A stretch of DNA of 64,000 nucleotides from an uncultured Flavobacteriaceae bacterium (GCA_937136455.1 CAKZOO010000100.1:1-64000), one strand, 5' to 3'; shown: positions 31,013 through 40,238, counted from the stretch's first letter. Notes: generated from the letters alone by a model not told the origin. Numbers and translations: made by a program.

Positions 31013-31858
31013 GTGACAAAATTGAACTCGTCGATCTATTTAGCAGGATCGAAGCAGAAACTTCTCAAGGATATATTACCGCACCTTCAAGATGGTAACC
31101 GTAAAACACTACTTACCCCGTTCAGTGGTTCAGGTGTGGTAGAACTTGCATGTATTGAACAAGATTTATTTGAAAACTACTACAGCAACGATTTAGAAGA
31201 ATGGGTGGTACGTCTCCACAATAAACTGAAAGACCCTAAGTTTATCTTAGATTGTAAGTCTGTAAATGATAAGTACCCTAGTGATAAGAAATCCTACCTA
31301 CAGATGCGAGAGGATTACAACCAAGGTAAGTGCCAAGATGATACATTACTCTTTAACCTGTTGATGAGATCTCACTCTAATCGTATGCGTTTCTCTGGAC
31401 AAGGTAGTAAGCTTAAATGTAATATCCCTTACGGAGAACGTAACCGTTTTGATATGGAACGTATGCTGAAACATCACACACTGTCTCAGAAAATGAATGT
31501 AAGACAGGGTGGGTTTGCAACATTCTTGAACAGTTTCCAAGATCTGGACTGGGAGGAGGTCACTATTTACGCTGATCCGCCGTACCTCGGAACTACAGCC
31601 GTATATAACGCAGGTTGGAGTAAAATGGATGATGAAGTATTCAGAGAATGTATGTTAAAGTACCACCACCTTGGTGCCAAGGTAATTTTCAGCAATATCT
31701 TTTACAATCGAGGATATGTTGCTCAAGACCTTATTGACTGGTGTGGAGAACACTCAGATAAATTTGACGTACATCATCTAGATATGGATTACCGCAACAC
31801 GGCTCATGTAAAATACGAAGGTAAGAAAACCGACGAGGTATTGATCGTCTCAAAATAG
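31013..31858 (+). CDS. D12-class DNA adenine N6-methyltransferase (Dam-like)
   Basis: Starts at GTG with AAGGAGG upstream. The 281-residue product has an SAM-binding TPFSGSGVVEL (about 36-46), a SND motif (YYSNDLEEWV), NLLMRSHSNRMRFS and the catalytic DPPY (IYADPPYLGTT, about 188-198). Phage Dam-type enzymes methylate adenine, often in GATC, to evade restriction or mark phage DNA. Target sequence cannot be read from the protein. Confidence 0.88.
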   Translation: MTKLNSSIYLAGSKQKLLKDILPHLQDGNRKTLLTPFSGSGVVELACIEQDLFENYYSNDLEEWVVRLHNKLKDPKFILDCKSVNDKYPSDKKSYLQMREDYNQGKCQDDTLLFNLLMRSHSNRMRFSGQGSKLKCNIPYGERNRFDMERMLKHHTLSQKMNVRQGGFATFLNSFQDLDWEEVTIYADPPYLGTTAVYNAGWSKMDDEVFRECMLKYHHLGAKVIFSNIFYNRGYVAQDLIDWCGEHSDKFDVHHLDMDYRNTAHVKYEGKKTDEVLIVSK

Positions 31859-31866
31859 GAGATCCT

Positions 31867-32181
31867 ATGGAAATTAAAACACAATATAAGATGTTGAATG
31901 GAGATACTGCAGAAGACTTCATCAGTGCTATTTTAGGTGATGAGATTGTAAACACTAAAATTGAAATTAAGAGTTTACAACAGAAACTTAAAGAATTAGA
32001 AAGCAAGTGTAATTGTGCAGATCTTAAAAAGGTAGGCACTCCTTCTCAAAAAGTACGAACTGTGCAAAATTCTTTTGGAGAGGATTGTGGAGAGGTCTAT
32101 ACAGTACAAGATTACAGATGTAAAGTTTGTAGACGGGACTGGTACTACCATGTAGAAGAAGGTCAACTATACCGTTGGTAA
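31867..32181 (+). CDS. coiled-coil zinc-binding protein, 104 aa
   Basis: Residues about 25-50 are a coiled coil (VNTKIEIKSLQQKLKELESK). Cysteines in CNC and later YRCKVCRRDWYYH suggest a zinc ribbon at the C-terminus. GGAG upstream. Function unknown. Confidence 0.6.
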   Translation: MEIKTQYKMLNGDTAEDFISAILGDEIVNTKIEIKSLQQKLKELESKCNCADLKKVGTPSQKVRTVQNSFGEDCGEVYTVQDYRCKVCRRDWYYHVEEGQLYRW

Positions 32182-32194
32182 GGGAGGTTATAAT

Positions 32195-32671
32195 TTGGAA
32201 GTAGGTTACGAACAAGGCACACATTGTGCCGTTACAGAGCATTTCATTGAAGAGTTGGCAGAATCTAACCCTTCATTATTCAAAACTCCTTCAGGAGAAA
32301 TCAATATTCCGCGTTGCCTAATGTATCTCGGTTTCGATGTACGAACAGATATTAAAGTGTCAGGTAAAGATAAATACGGACATTTCAATAAATTTAACTA
32401 TTCTTGGGTTGACAACATGTACATCCGTAGTACACAATACCCCACGAAAGCTTACCGATGTACAGTTTACCGAGGTTGGTTACGTAAAGCAGCCAATACT
32501 GCAGGTGTTAAGGATAAACACGGTAATATTCCAATGTTAAACCCTAAGAAGCTACACCATCTTGAAGATTTGTATAAACGTGTAGGTATTCTTCAGGCGA
32601 CAGATTTGAACAAGTTTGTTCCTTATGAAACGTTGGAAGATTTAGATGATAAGCAGTGGGAGAAGAATTGA
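32195..32671 (+). CDS. hypothetical protein, 158 aa
   Basis: Starts at TTG with GGGAGG upstream. Contains HCAVTEHFIEELAE near the N-terminus, a central aromatic/basic region (YSWVDNMYIRSTQYP) and an acidic C-terminus. No domain recognised. It overlaps the next gene start by one base. Confidence 0.55.
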   Translation: MEVGYEQGTHCAVTEHFIEELAESNPSLFKTPSGEINIPRCLMYLGFDVRTDIKVSGKDKYGHFNKFNYSWVDNMYIRSTQYPTKAYRCTVYRGWLRKAANTAGVKDKHGNIPMLNPKKLHHLEDLYKRVGILQATDLNKFVPYETLEDLDDKQWEKN

Positions 32672-32886
32672 TGTCAGAGTTTTATGATAAGTGGGATACT
32701 ACCCCTGTACAGGCTAAACCTCCACGAAAGGTGAAGGGTCAAGTCATTTACACAGAAAGTGGTACATATCAACCGGAAGAGTATACAGGCCAAGAATGGG
32801 CGTACCGTAAGAATGTAGAACGACTAGGTGATGATGCATGGGTTAATAGCAGTGCATTAGATATATCTGAGTTTGATTATTTGTAA
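32671..32886 (+). CDS. small protein upstream of nrdA
   Basis: Start at MSEFYDKWDT with GGGAG upstream. The 71-residue product has a Pro/Lys-rich stretch (QAKPPRKVKGQV) and a polar C-terminus. It may be a small accessory protein of the ribonucleotide reductase operon; no motif proves this. Confidence 0.55.
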   Translation: MSEFYDKWDTTPVQAKPPRKVKGQVIYTESGTYQPEEYTGQEWAYRKNVERLGDDAWVNSSALDISEFDYL

Positions 32887-32897
32887 ATAGAGGAGAG

Positions 32898-34173
32898 ATG
32901 GGATTGACGATTAAAACTGTTATTAAATCTGACGGTAGTGAAGTTCCGTTTGACGCAGAAAAGTTAAATAAAATGGCAGAGTGGGCAGATAATCTAGGAG
33001 TGGGATGGTCAGAGCTAGTACTGTCCGCAATCAAAAAGGTAAATGATAAATGTTCAACTAAAAATCTTCAGGATGCACTAATCTCCGCTTGTGCAGATAA
33101 GATGGACAAACCTCATTTAGAGATGGCTGCACGTCTATTCTTAGGAACCCTTTATAAGGATGTGCATGGAGGTTTCGAGGTAAGACCACACTTACATGAT
33201 TTCTACTATGATATGGTGAGCCTAGGTGCATGGGAAGATATGGACTACGATGCAGTGGATTTAGACTTTCTCAACGGAGTTATTGAGCATGATAAGGATT
33301 TAGATTATCCCTACGCCACCCTGAAACAAATCTCAAGTAAATATTGCCGAAAGGTTAATAAGAGAGTGGTAGAGACTCCTCAGTTTGCCTTTATGGGGAT
33401 TGCAATGAAGGTAATGGAAGATCAGCCAGAAGATCGAAGATTAGATGATGTAGTTAAAGTGTACACATACTTAAGTGATCTTAAGATTAATATGCCTACT
33501 CCATTTTTAGCAGGTCTCCGAGCACCTAACAACAAGGGTATGGCATCTTGTGCAGTCATCAAGGCAGACGACACTGCTTCGAGTCTTGGTGCAGCAATTA
33601 ACAACATGTATGATCAAACTATAGCGAATGCAGGTATTGGTGTATCCCTAAACAGTCGTAGTATCAAAGACCCAGTACGTAATGGTGAAATTGAACATAC
33701 AGGTAAGTTACCTTACTACCGATACGCAGAGGCGGCAGTTAAATCTACTAAGCAAGCTAATCGTGGTGGCAGTGCTACAATGCAAATCTTATGCCTTGAC
33801 CCAGAAATTGAAGACTTGTTACGCTTGAAGCACCCCACCTCTGTAGCGGATAAACAAATCCGTGGTATGGATTACAGTTTCGGAGTCTGTAGGTACTTTG
33901 CAGAGAAAGCTTCACGTAACGAGGATTGGATGCTAGTTTCAGAGTACTTTGCACCGGAAGTCTATAAAGCCTTACATACAGGACACGAAGCTTTTACAAA
34001 AGCTTATAATGAATACGAGAAGTCCGACAAGCCTCGTAAGTATGTGAAAGCTTTAGATCTTGTAAAACTATTCACAAAAAATAGGCAAGATACCGGACGA
34101 ATCTATTGTACGTGGATTGATGAAATGAACTTCCACACCCCTTTTAAAGAAGAGATCTACTCCAGTAATCTGT
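32898..34173 (+). CDS. nrdA: ribonucleotide reductase large subunit NrdA, exon 1
   Basis: Exon 1 encodes the ATP-cone region and the first half of the class Ia catalytic subunit, including MASCAVIKADD (first redox Cys), GIGVSLNSRS, RGGSATMQI and DTGRIYCTWIDEMNFHTPF, ending in SNL. In E. coli NrdA the next residues are the catalytic C and E of SNLCLE. Read alone the frame meets a stop, but joining at 34173/34409 restores SNLCQEI and a 751-residue protein, the normal size. AGAGGAG precedes the ATG. Confidence 0.9.
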
Positions 34174-34408
34174 AAACTGATGCAGCTTCATGCAGGAATG
34201 TATGTCGAATAACTCTGTGAATTCTGGGAAAGCTAAGTCTATAAAGATACGCCAACCTCGGAGCCAAGCTTAATTGAAGGTCTAGAGACTATTATGTAAG
34301 TGTGTAAGCTATTGACACATTGAAGCGCAGAGCACCCAGAACGGGTGATGATATAGTCCGACAACACAAGAAACTGTGGAAAGGTAGTAGCGTACCTATA
34401 ACTGTTAG
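34174..34408 (+). ncRNA. group I-type intron in nrdA (235 nt, no ORF)
   Basis: The exon 5' end CTGT can pair with GCAG (34182-34185), giving the U-G pair at the splice site expected for P1. The 3' part holds the phage group I-like core TGATGATATAGTCCG (about 34345-34359) and the intron ends in G (34408). Removing it rejoins TGT, CAG, GAG in frame. Protein continuity across the junction is strong evidence; the folding class was not computed. It carries no homing gene. Confidence 0.85.
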
Positions 34409-35388
34409 GTCAGGAGATTTTTCTTCCAACAAAAGGTTTTACTAACGTAGGAGATATGTATTGTGAAGATGTTGAAAATGTAAAAGGAGAAACAGCACTT
34501 TGCTTCTTGAGTTCTCTCGTCGCAGGTAGGATTAAAGAAGAGGATTGGGAAGATGTATCATACTACGCACTTCTTTGCGTAGATAATGTAATTGATATTA
34601 CTGCATACCCTGCCAAGGTCACCGAATACACAGCTAAACGCAGACGAAGCGTTGGACTAGGCATCACCAATCTAGCACACGACTTGGCAAGTAAAGGACT
34701 AAAGTATAGTAGTCTAGAAGGTAAAAACTACATGCACCGTCTAGCGGAGATGCACAGTTTCTATTTACACAAAGCAAGCTTACGTATTGCCAAAGAGAAA
34801 GGTGTTTGCGAGTGGATTGGGAAAACTAAGTACCCTGAAGGTTGGTTACCTATTGACACTTATAATAAAAATGTAGATACTGTAGTGACACAAGGGTTAC
34901 AGTTTGATTGGGAAAGGTTGCGTGAAGAAATCATAGAATTAGGTGGTATCCGCAATAGCGTGTTAGAGGCAACCCCGCCTGCAGAAAGTAGTAGCTTGGC
35001 TTCGAACACAACTAATTCCTTTTACCCGATCCGAGAAGGCTATGTAACGAAGAAGTCAGGAACAACTAAGGTAGTGTTCTTTGCCCCTGATTATGAACTG
35101 CTGAGAGAATCTTATGAACTTGCATGGAATGTATCTTCAAAAGATCTAATAGATATGTACTCTATATTTCAAAAGTTTCACGGACAAGGAATCTCCGCTG
35201 ACCTGTACACTGACTTTAGTAAGTATGTTGACGAGAAGGTACCTATGAGTGAATCTTTGTTTAATTTCTTTTATGCGACAAAGATGGGTATGAAAAGTTG
35301 GTACTATCAAAACAGTAAGGCAGGTATTAGAGAGGAAGGATCTTCCCTCATAGAAGAGGAAGATGGCTGTTCAGATTGTAAAATGTAA
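34409..35388 (+). CDS. nrdA: ribonucleotide reductase large subunit NrdA, exon 2
   Basis: The first bases complete the catalytic-Cys codon; the protein continues QEIFLPTKGF...GETALCFLSSL (second redox Cys), RRSVGLGITNLAH and EATPPAESSSLASNTTNSFYPI, and ends in CSDCKM, the C-terminal CxxC that shuttles electrons to the active site. The enzyme reduces ribonucleotides to deoxyribonucleotides for phage DNA synthesis. An internal ATG could not initiate a functional enzyme. nrdB begins 10 nt downstream. Confidence 0.9.
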
Positions 35389-35398
35389 TGGAGGTATA

Positions 35399-36751
35399 AT
35401 GGGTATTGAAAATGTAATGAATCTGAGTAATGATGGTTGGAAGACAGGCAAGTATGATCTTTTTCTGGGACAAGAGTTGGGGTTGCATGACTCAATTAAT
35501 CGTCCTTATCCGGTTCTGTTCGACCTGTTTAAAAAACTTAAATCTTTAGATTGGTCAGAAGATGAGATTAAACTGCATCAAGATAGGATGGATTTTGAAG
35601 AAGTTGATAAATCTACTTACGATGTAATGATTAAGACTCTAAGTTGGCAGTACGAAGCTGATAGTCTTGCCTCTAGAAGTATTGTAAGCTTATTTGCACC
35701 TTTTATCTCTAATAGTGATTTATCCCAAATGATGCTTAAGTGGTCTGAGAATGAAAGCCTTCATGCCCTTACTTATAGTGAAATCATCCGTCAATGTATT
35801 AAGCGACCAGAGGATGTATTCGAAGAAATTATCAGTAACGAAAATGTGACTGACAGATCAGGTAAGATTGCTCAAGCATTTTCAGAGTTGAAAATATTAG
35901 GAGCTGAGTACACACTTAATCCCGAATCTGTAGATTCCGAAGATGTACGACAAACACTCCTTAAGACGTTAGTGTGTCTTTACTGTTTAGAGCAAATGGA
36001 GTTCATGGCCTCTTTCGCCTGTACATTTGCACTAGCAGAACGTGAGTTGTTCTTAGGAGTTGCTAGTCTTGTTCAGAAAATCATGATTGATGAGACCATA
36101 CATACCCGCATGGATGAAGCTATCCTAGATATTCTAATGAAAGACGAAGTATGGCAAAAATCCTATCTCAGCGTTAAAAACGAACTGCAAGAAATTGTTG
36201 ATAGTGTTTACCAACAAGAGGTTTCTTGGAGTGAGTATATTTTCTCAGAAGGAAGAAGTGTGGTAGGGTTAAACACCAACCTCTTGAAAGAGTGGGTAGA
36301 TTATAAATCTCAAGTTGTATACACCAAACTAAACTTGGACGCACCTTTCGAGGTGGTCGAAACTAATCCTCTTCCTTGGATGGAAGGTTGGTTAGATATC
36401 GACGCTCAACAAACTGCGGCACAAGAGGCCGACCTTAACAACTACCGACTCAACTCTGTAGTAGACGATACTAAAGTTATGGTTTTTGATTTTGGGGTTC
36501 CGAGAGAAAATGAAGTAGACATTACAGAACCGTTGTTCGTCTATTCAAAACCTGATTGCCCTTTCTGTGTTAAGCTGAAATCCTTTATGGAGGCGAACAG
36601 TATCAAGTATGAAGAGGTCGACGTGGTACAGAACCCTAATGTACGTGAACTTCTTCTCTCTAATGGACTTAAAACAGTTCCACAGGTATATGGGCAAGAT
36701 ACTTGCGAATATTACGGAGACTGTACCTCTTTTATTCAAAAATACTCTTGA
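35399..36751 (+). CDS. nrdB: ribonucleotide reductase small subunit fused to glutaredoxin
   Basis: Start chosen at MGIENVMNLS, with GGAGG 5-7 nt upstream. Of 450 residues, the first about 340 are NrdB: WQYEADSLASRS, WSENESLHALTYSEII (iron ligands and the radical Tyr), LEQMEFMASF and MIDETIHTRM. Residues about 375-450 form a glutaredoxin, FVYSKPDCPFCVKL with the CPFC active site and a TVPQVY cis-Pro motif. The fusion would let the small subunit supply electrons to the CSDC tail of NrdA within one complex. Confidence 0.9.
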   Translation: MGIENVMNLSNDGWKTGKYDLFLGQELGLHDSINRPYPVLFDLFKKLKSLDWSEDEIKLHQDRMDFEEVDKSTYDVMIKTLSWQYEADSLASRSIVSLFAPFISNSDLSQMMLKWSENESLHALTYSEIIRQCIKRPEDVFEEIISNENVTDRSGKIAQAFSELKILGAEYTLNPESVDSEDVRQTLLKTLVCLYCLEQMEFMASFACTFALAERELFLGVASLVQKIMIDETIHTRMDEAILDILMKDEVWQKSYLSVKNELQEIVDSVYQQEVSWSEYIFSEGRSVVGLNTNLLKEWVDYKSQVVYTKLNLDAPFEVVETNPLPWMEGWLDIDAQQTAAQEADLNNYRLNSVVDDTKVMVFDFGVPRENEVDITEPLFVYSKPDCPFCVKLKSFMEANSIKYEEVDVVQNPNVRELLLSNGLKTVPQVYGQDTCEYYGDCTSFIQKYS

Positions 36752-36776
36752 CAAATAATTAAGGATTGAATATAGT
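36748..36776 (+). promoter_or_regulatory. strong sigma70-type promoter after nrdB
   Basis: TTGACA (36748-36753), 17-bp spacer and TATAGT (36771-36776). It begins in the nrdB stop codon region and drives the endonuclease gene 30 bp further on, separating it from the nrd transcript. Confidence 0.8.
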
Positions 36777-36809
36777 AACAAGGAAGTTACCAACTAATAG
36801 GAGGCCGTT

Positions 36810-37433
36810 ATCAAAAAGGATCGGAAGAGAGGACTTGTTCGTGGTGTAGGTATAAACGACGTGGAGGGCAGTCCGTATATTAGGGATTCTGAAAGAAAAA
36901 TAATACACACTTGCCCATTTTATGCGAAATGGTGTTCACTACTTGATAGAGTTTACGTATATGCCAATACAAAAAGAGGTGCAGCATATCGTGGATGTGT
37001 CGTTTGTGATGGGTGGTTATTTTTCTCTGAGTTTAAAAAGTGGATGGGCGAGCAAGATTGGGAGGGTAAAGAGTTGGACAAGGATATTTTAGGGTGTGGT
37101 AAGGTATATTCTCCTGAGACTTGCATTTTTATTTTACCATTGACAAATAAGTTCTTGATAGATAAAACTCCCCACTTAGGTAAGCATCTTCAAGGTGTCT
37201 ATTTTTCTAAGAGAGATGGTAAATTTAAAGGACAGTATAGCAACCCCTTTTCCAAGAAAAGGGTTGTGAAAGCTTTTGATAATGAAGAATCTGCTCATAT
37301 ATTCTACTTAGAGGGTAAGATAGCTATAGCCGACAAGATAGCGGAATTGGAAGATGATGTAAGGGTGCAGATTTACCTTCGCCAATACTTTAGGGATAAA
37401 CTTGAAAACATCCAACACAAGAAGGTGGTTTAA
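36810..37433 (+). CDS. HNH-type homing endonuclease, apparent ATC start
   Basis: Family hallmarks: GVGIND, CPFYAKW, CVVCDGWLFFSEFKKW, LDKDIL, YSPETC and the NKFLID segment, paralogous to 6028-6666. The conserved GVGIND lies upstream of the first ordinary start codon (GTG 36861). The only start-like codon behind the strong AGGAGG (36799-36804) is ATC at 36810. So either ATC initiates, or the true ATG was mutated and the gene is impaired, with restart at GTG 36861 giving a 190-residue shortened protein. Own promoter upstream. Confidence 0.6.
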   Translation: MKKDRKRGLVRGVGINDVEGSPYIRDSERKIIHTCPFYAKWCSLLDRVYVYANTKRGAAYRGCVVCDGWLFFSEFKKWMGEQDWEGKELDKDILGCGKVYSPETCIFILPLTNKFLIDKTPHLGKHLQGVYFSKRDGKFKGQYSNPFSKKRVVKAFDNEESAHIFYLEGKIAIADKIAELEDDVRVQIYLRQYFRDKLENIQHKKVV

Positions 37434-37663
37434 TGCAAAACATTCAATTCACAACTGATGATGGTGTCCGATTCGAAAAGGTTGGAGAACTTATCTCCGT
37501 AACAGGTATGATCGGTGGTTACCGTAATCTTGGTGATGGTGAAGAGTTTTACTACTATACGGATCTTATTGAAATCTCGGAAGTTCAAAAGGTAGAGTTC
37601 GAGAATCGAGTACGTAATTTAATTTTCTACACCAATATTTTAGAAGGAAGTATCAATGAGTAA
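37433..37663 (+). CDS. hypothetical protein, 76 aa
   Basis: The ATG overlaps the endonuclease stop; AAGGTGG upstream. Beta-rich small protein (NIQFTTDDGVRFEKVGEL). It overlaps the next gene by 8 nt. No family recognised. Confidence 0.6.
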   Translation: MQNIQFTTDDGVRFEKVGELISVTGMIGGYRNLGDGEEFYYYTDLIEISEVQKVEFENRVRNLIFYTNILEGSINE

Positions 37664-38054
37664 AATCTTAATCAAAACAATCAAACAACCGGATTGTACA
37701 CTGGGGGTGTTAACTGTAGAGGGATTGGACTTCCGTTGCTTTACATTAGAACTTCCTGATAAAGGTAATGCTCCAAATATCAGTTGTATTCCTGCAGGTA
37801 CTTACGAATATTTCAAGCGCATCTCTAGTGTAAATGGTGAGGTGATTGAACTTAAGAATGTAGTAGGTCGTTCCTTTATCCAAGTCCATCGCGGCAACTA
37901 CACTTCAGACATCTTAGGTTGTATTTTGTTAGGTAAAACTATTGCAGATATTAATGGTGATGGTATTCCGGATGTGACGAGTAGTGGCAACACGGTAAAT
38001 AAGTTATTGTCAGTTATCGAAGAAACAGGTACAGTAACTATTGAGAGGCTTTAA
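37656..38054 (+). CDS. DUF5675-like protein
   Basis: The 132-residue product fits the DUF5675 pattern: CTLGVLTVEGLDFRCFTLELP, CIPAGTYEYFKRIS, VGRSFIQVHRGNYTSDILGCILLG and VNKLLSVIEE. His/Ser positions are conserved in the family, whose role is not well defined; L,D-transpeptidase-like or structural roles have been suggested. GGAAG upstream. Confidence 0.75.
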   Translation: MSKILIKTIKQPDCTLGVLTVEGLDFRCFTLELPDKGNAPNISCIPAGTYEYFKRISSVNGEVIELKNVVGRSFIQVHRGNYTSDILGCILLGKTIADINGDGIPDVTSSGNTVNKLLSVIEETGTVTIERL

Positions 38055-38162
38055 ATGATTCTACATCTGGAAGCATACCTTTGCTGTTTGTCTGGATGGC
38101 TGACAGATTATTATGATCCAATGTTTAAGGTAATCTTATTTTCACCAGAGTTTAATAAATAA
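38055..38162 (+). CDS. micro-protein, 35 aa
   Basis: ATG directly after the previous stop, GAGAGG 8 nt upstream. Starts MILHLEAYLCCLSGWLT; partly hydrophobic. Might be a membrane-associated peptide or a leader. No independent support beyond the ribosome site and packing. Confidence 0.4.
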   Translation: MILHLEAYLCCLSGWLTDYYDPMFKVILFSPEFNK

Positions 38163-38178
38163 CACCAAGGAGGTGTGT

Positions 38179-38988
38179 ATGGGTAATAAGCAACGTCACA
38201 ACAACCGTAACGCTCAACAAGATCGTACAGGTCGTGGAAAGGTTAAGAACACTGATCGTCACCATAGTAAGGTACAACAAGGAATGGAACAGATTATCAA
38301 TGACCACACGGTAAATAAGCAAGATTACAATCTTGGTTGGTTTAAACCTACGGAGACACAGAAAGATATTATTATGAGTATGTGTTGTAATGATTTGACG
38401 GCGGTTCAAGGTAGTAGTGGGACGGGTAAAAGTACAACTGTAATCTGGCAAGCCTTGCAAGACCTAAAACGGGGGATGTATAAGAAAATCCTGTTTATCA
38501 AAACGCCTTCGGAACAAGGCGATGATCAGATCGGGTACCTTAGTGGTGATGCCGACCAGAAGCTTGAGGCACATTTTTTCTCAATGAGATCTATCTTCCA
38601 CACTTTCATGACCAAGGAAAAGTTGTACATGGAAGAAAAGAACGAACGTATTAGTTTCAGTATCCCAAACTTTGTACAGGGTATGACTTTTGACAATACA
38701 CTTATCATCATCGATGAGATGCAATCTATCAGTGTAGATACGGTTAAGTTGCTTCTTGAACGTACGGGGGAGAACTCCCGTGTGGTGTGTCTGGGGGATA
38801 AGAATCAGAGGTATTCTGCCAAGAAACGTTCAGATGGATTCTCACACTTTGTTGATATGATAACTGAAGTCAATGAAGATGGTATTAGAGAATCTGTGGA
38901 AGATACTATGGGGTATGTAGAGATGACGGCAAAAGATAATATGCGCTCAGATTTATCCCGTCGTATTGTAGAACTTTACGAGCAATAA
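38179..38988 (+). CDS. PhoH-like ATPase
   Basis: Start at MGNKQRHN with AAGGAGG upstream. After a basic tail, the 269-residue product has FKPTETQKDIIMSM, Walker A GSSGTGKST (about 77-85), FIKTPSEQGDDQIGYLSGD, a Walker B-type LIIIDEMQSI and CLGDKNQRY. PhoH is an RNA/DNA-linked ATPase widely carried by phages; relatives fuse to ribonucleases. Proximity to a ClpP-like gene follows a common phage order. Confidence 0.85.
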   Translation: MGNKQRHNNRNAQQDRTGRGKVKNTDRHHSKVQQGMEQIINDHTVNKQDYNLGWFKPTETQKDIIMSMCCNDLTAVQGSSGTGKSTTVIWQALQDLKRGMYKKILFIKTPSEQGDDQIGYLSGDADQKLEAHFFSMRSIFHTFMTKEKLYMEEKNERISFSIPNFVQGMTFDNTLIIIDEMQSISVDTVKLLLERTGENSRVVCLGDKNQRYSAKKRSDGFSHFVDMITEVNEDGIRESVEDTMGYVEMTAKDNMRSDLSRRIVELYEQ

Positions 38989-39001
38989 AGGAGAACAGAT
39001 A

Positions 39002-39907
39002 ATGTCAGATACTCAACCAAAACTAGCAATCCGTACTACCAGTAAGGCACTTACTACTGAGTATGATGTCATGTTTGATCGTGACATTGATAATAGTAGT
39101 GAATTTCATGAAGAGTTTTACACAATGCGTCAGGCAGGAGAAGGAGATATTGTAAATATACACATGGACAGTATGGGTGGTGCCTGTTCTACTATATCTA
39201 CTTTTGAACACATAAAATCTAAATCCTCCGCACATTTTCACGGAATCCTACAGGGTAAGGCTTTCTCTGCAGGGAGTGCTATTTTCCTGTTATGTGACAC
39301 TTACGAGGTAGGCTCTCTTGCTGAAATGATGATTCACACTTCACAACAAGGCATGCGTGGGCACAGCCAAGAGGTGGAGGAATGGGGTAAGCAAAGTGCC
39401 AGAGGTGCTCGTATTATGATGGAGCTTGTGTACAAAGACTTCTTAACACAAGAGGAGATTGACCGATGTCTTGACGGTAAAGCGATGTGGTTAGACTCTA
39501 ATCAAATCAAAGAACGCCTAGCCAACCGAGAAACTATCCGTAACCTGCAAGCTGTGGCTGAAGCCAAGGAAACCTACACGCCTGAAGTCTATGCAAGTGC
39601 TTGTGTACAGGATATCTTAGAAGATTGTATAGGCTTTGAGTATGACCCTATTGGTATTATTGAATCGATGTTAGAAGAAGTTAAAGCGTCTGTAGAGGAA
39701 GAATTAAGTATTACCAAAGCTCCTCAAGAACCTAATGTACACTTCGACGGCAGTGTTGTATTCTTTGGTGAAACAGGTTTTAATGTACAGGAAGCAACTC
39801 GTGACGATTTAGTTTGGATTGCAGGGCAGCTTGGTATTGTACATGCTTGGAACATCTCAGAAGAAAAACTTCGTAAACGAATCCTTGACTTCTTTACTGA
39901 GGAGTAG
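39002..39907 (+). CDS. ClpP-like serine protease
   Basis: The 301-residue product carries the Clp/crotonase fold: VNIHMDSMGGACSTISTFEHIK, then GKAFSAGSAIFLL with the nucleophile Ser, MMIHTSQQGMRG with the His, and a downstream DGKAMWLDS(Asp). The C-terminal 100 residues are phage-specific and contain an additional helical domain. It may process phage or host proteins, for instance during head assembly or takeover. AAGGAG upstream. Confidence 0.8.
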   Translation: MSDTQPKLAIRTTSKALTTEYDVMFDRDIDNSSEFHEEFYTMRQAGEGDIVNIHMDSMGGACSTISTFEHIKSKSSAHFHGILQGKAFSAGSAIFLLCDTYEVGSLAEMMIHTSQQGMRGHSQEVEEWGKQSARGARIMMELVYKDFLTQEEIDRCLDGKAMWLDSNQIKERLANRETIRNLQAVAEAKETYTPEVYASACVQDILEDCIGFEYDPIGIIESMLEEVKASVEEELSITKAPQEPNVHFDGSVVFFGETGFNVQEATRDDLVWIAGQLGIVHAWNISEEKLRKRILDFFTEE

Positions 39908-39933
39908 TAATATTACTTTGTTCTGATGAACAA

Positions 39934-39976
39934 CCGTCAATTTTTCTGAGTAAATCAGATGGTTGGCGGGATTTTT
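39934..39976 (+). terminator. rho-independent terminator
   Basis: CCGTCAA (39934-39940) pairs with TTGGCGG (39963-39969), with an inner CTGA/TCAG stem, followed by GATTTTTA. It closes the PhoH-ClpP sub-operon. Confidence 0.7.
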
Positions 39977-39995
39977 ACGTAAATAAGGAGGTATA

Positions 39996-40238
39996 ATGGA
40001 AAAGTTATTAACAATCTTAGCTGTCATCACTCTGTCCGGATGTATCGATGCCCGTGGTTATGCACTACAAGACCAATACTGTCATGACAAGGGCGGGGTG
40101 TTTGAATATGCAACTGATACGGGAGGTTTTAGTCGAGGTTGGTGTAAGGACAATACAAAGTTCACCTACGATACTGTGTGCAGTATTAAACTTCAACCAA
40201 AATTCTACCCTGAAAGAGGAGTAATATGGAAATATTAA
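39996..40238 (+). CDS. small lipoprotein
   Basis: Signal peptide with lipobox LSGC (residues 14-17; ILAVITLSGC), followed by a short polar domain with further Cys that may form disulphides in the periplasm. The 80-residue size resembles phage superinfection-exclusion or cor/llp-like lipoproteins, but no sequence kinship was established. AGGAGG upstream. Confidence 0.7.
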   Translation: MEKLLTILAVITLSGCIDARGYALQDQYCHDKGGVFEYATDTGGFSRGWCKDNTKFTYDTVCSIKLQPKFYPERGVIWKY

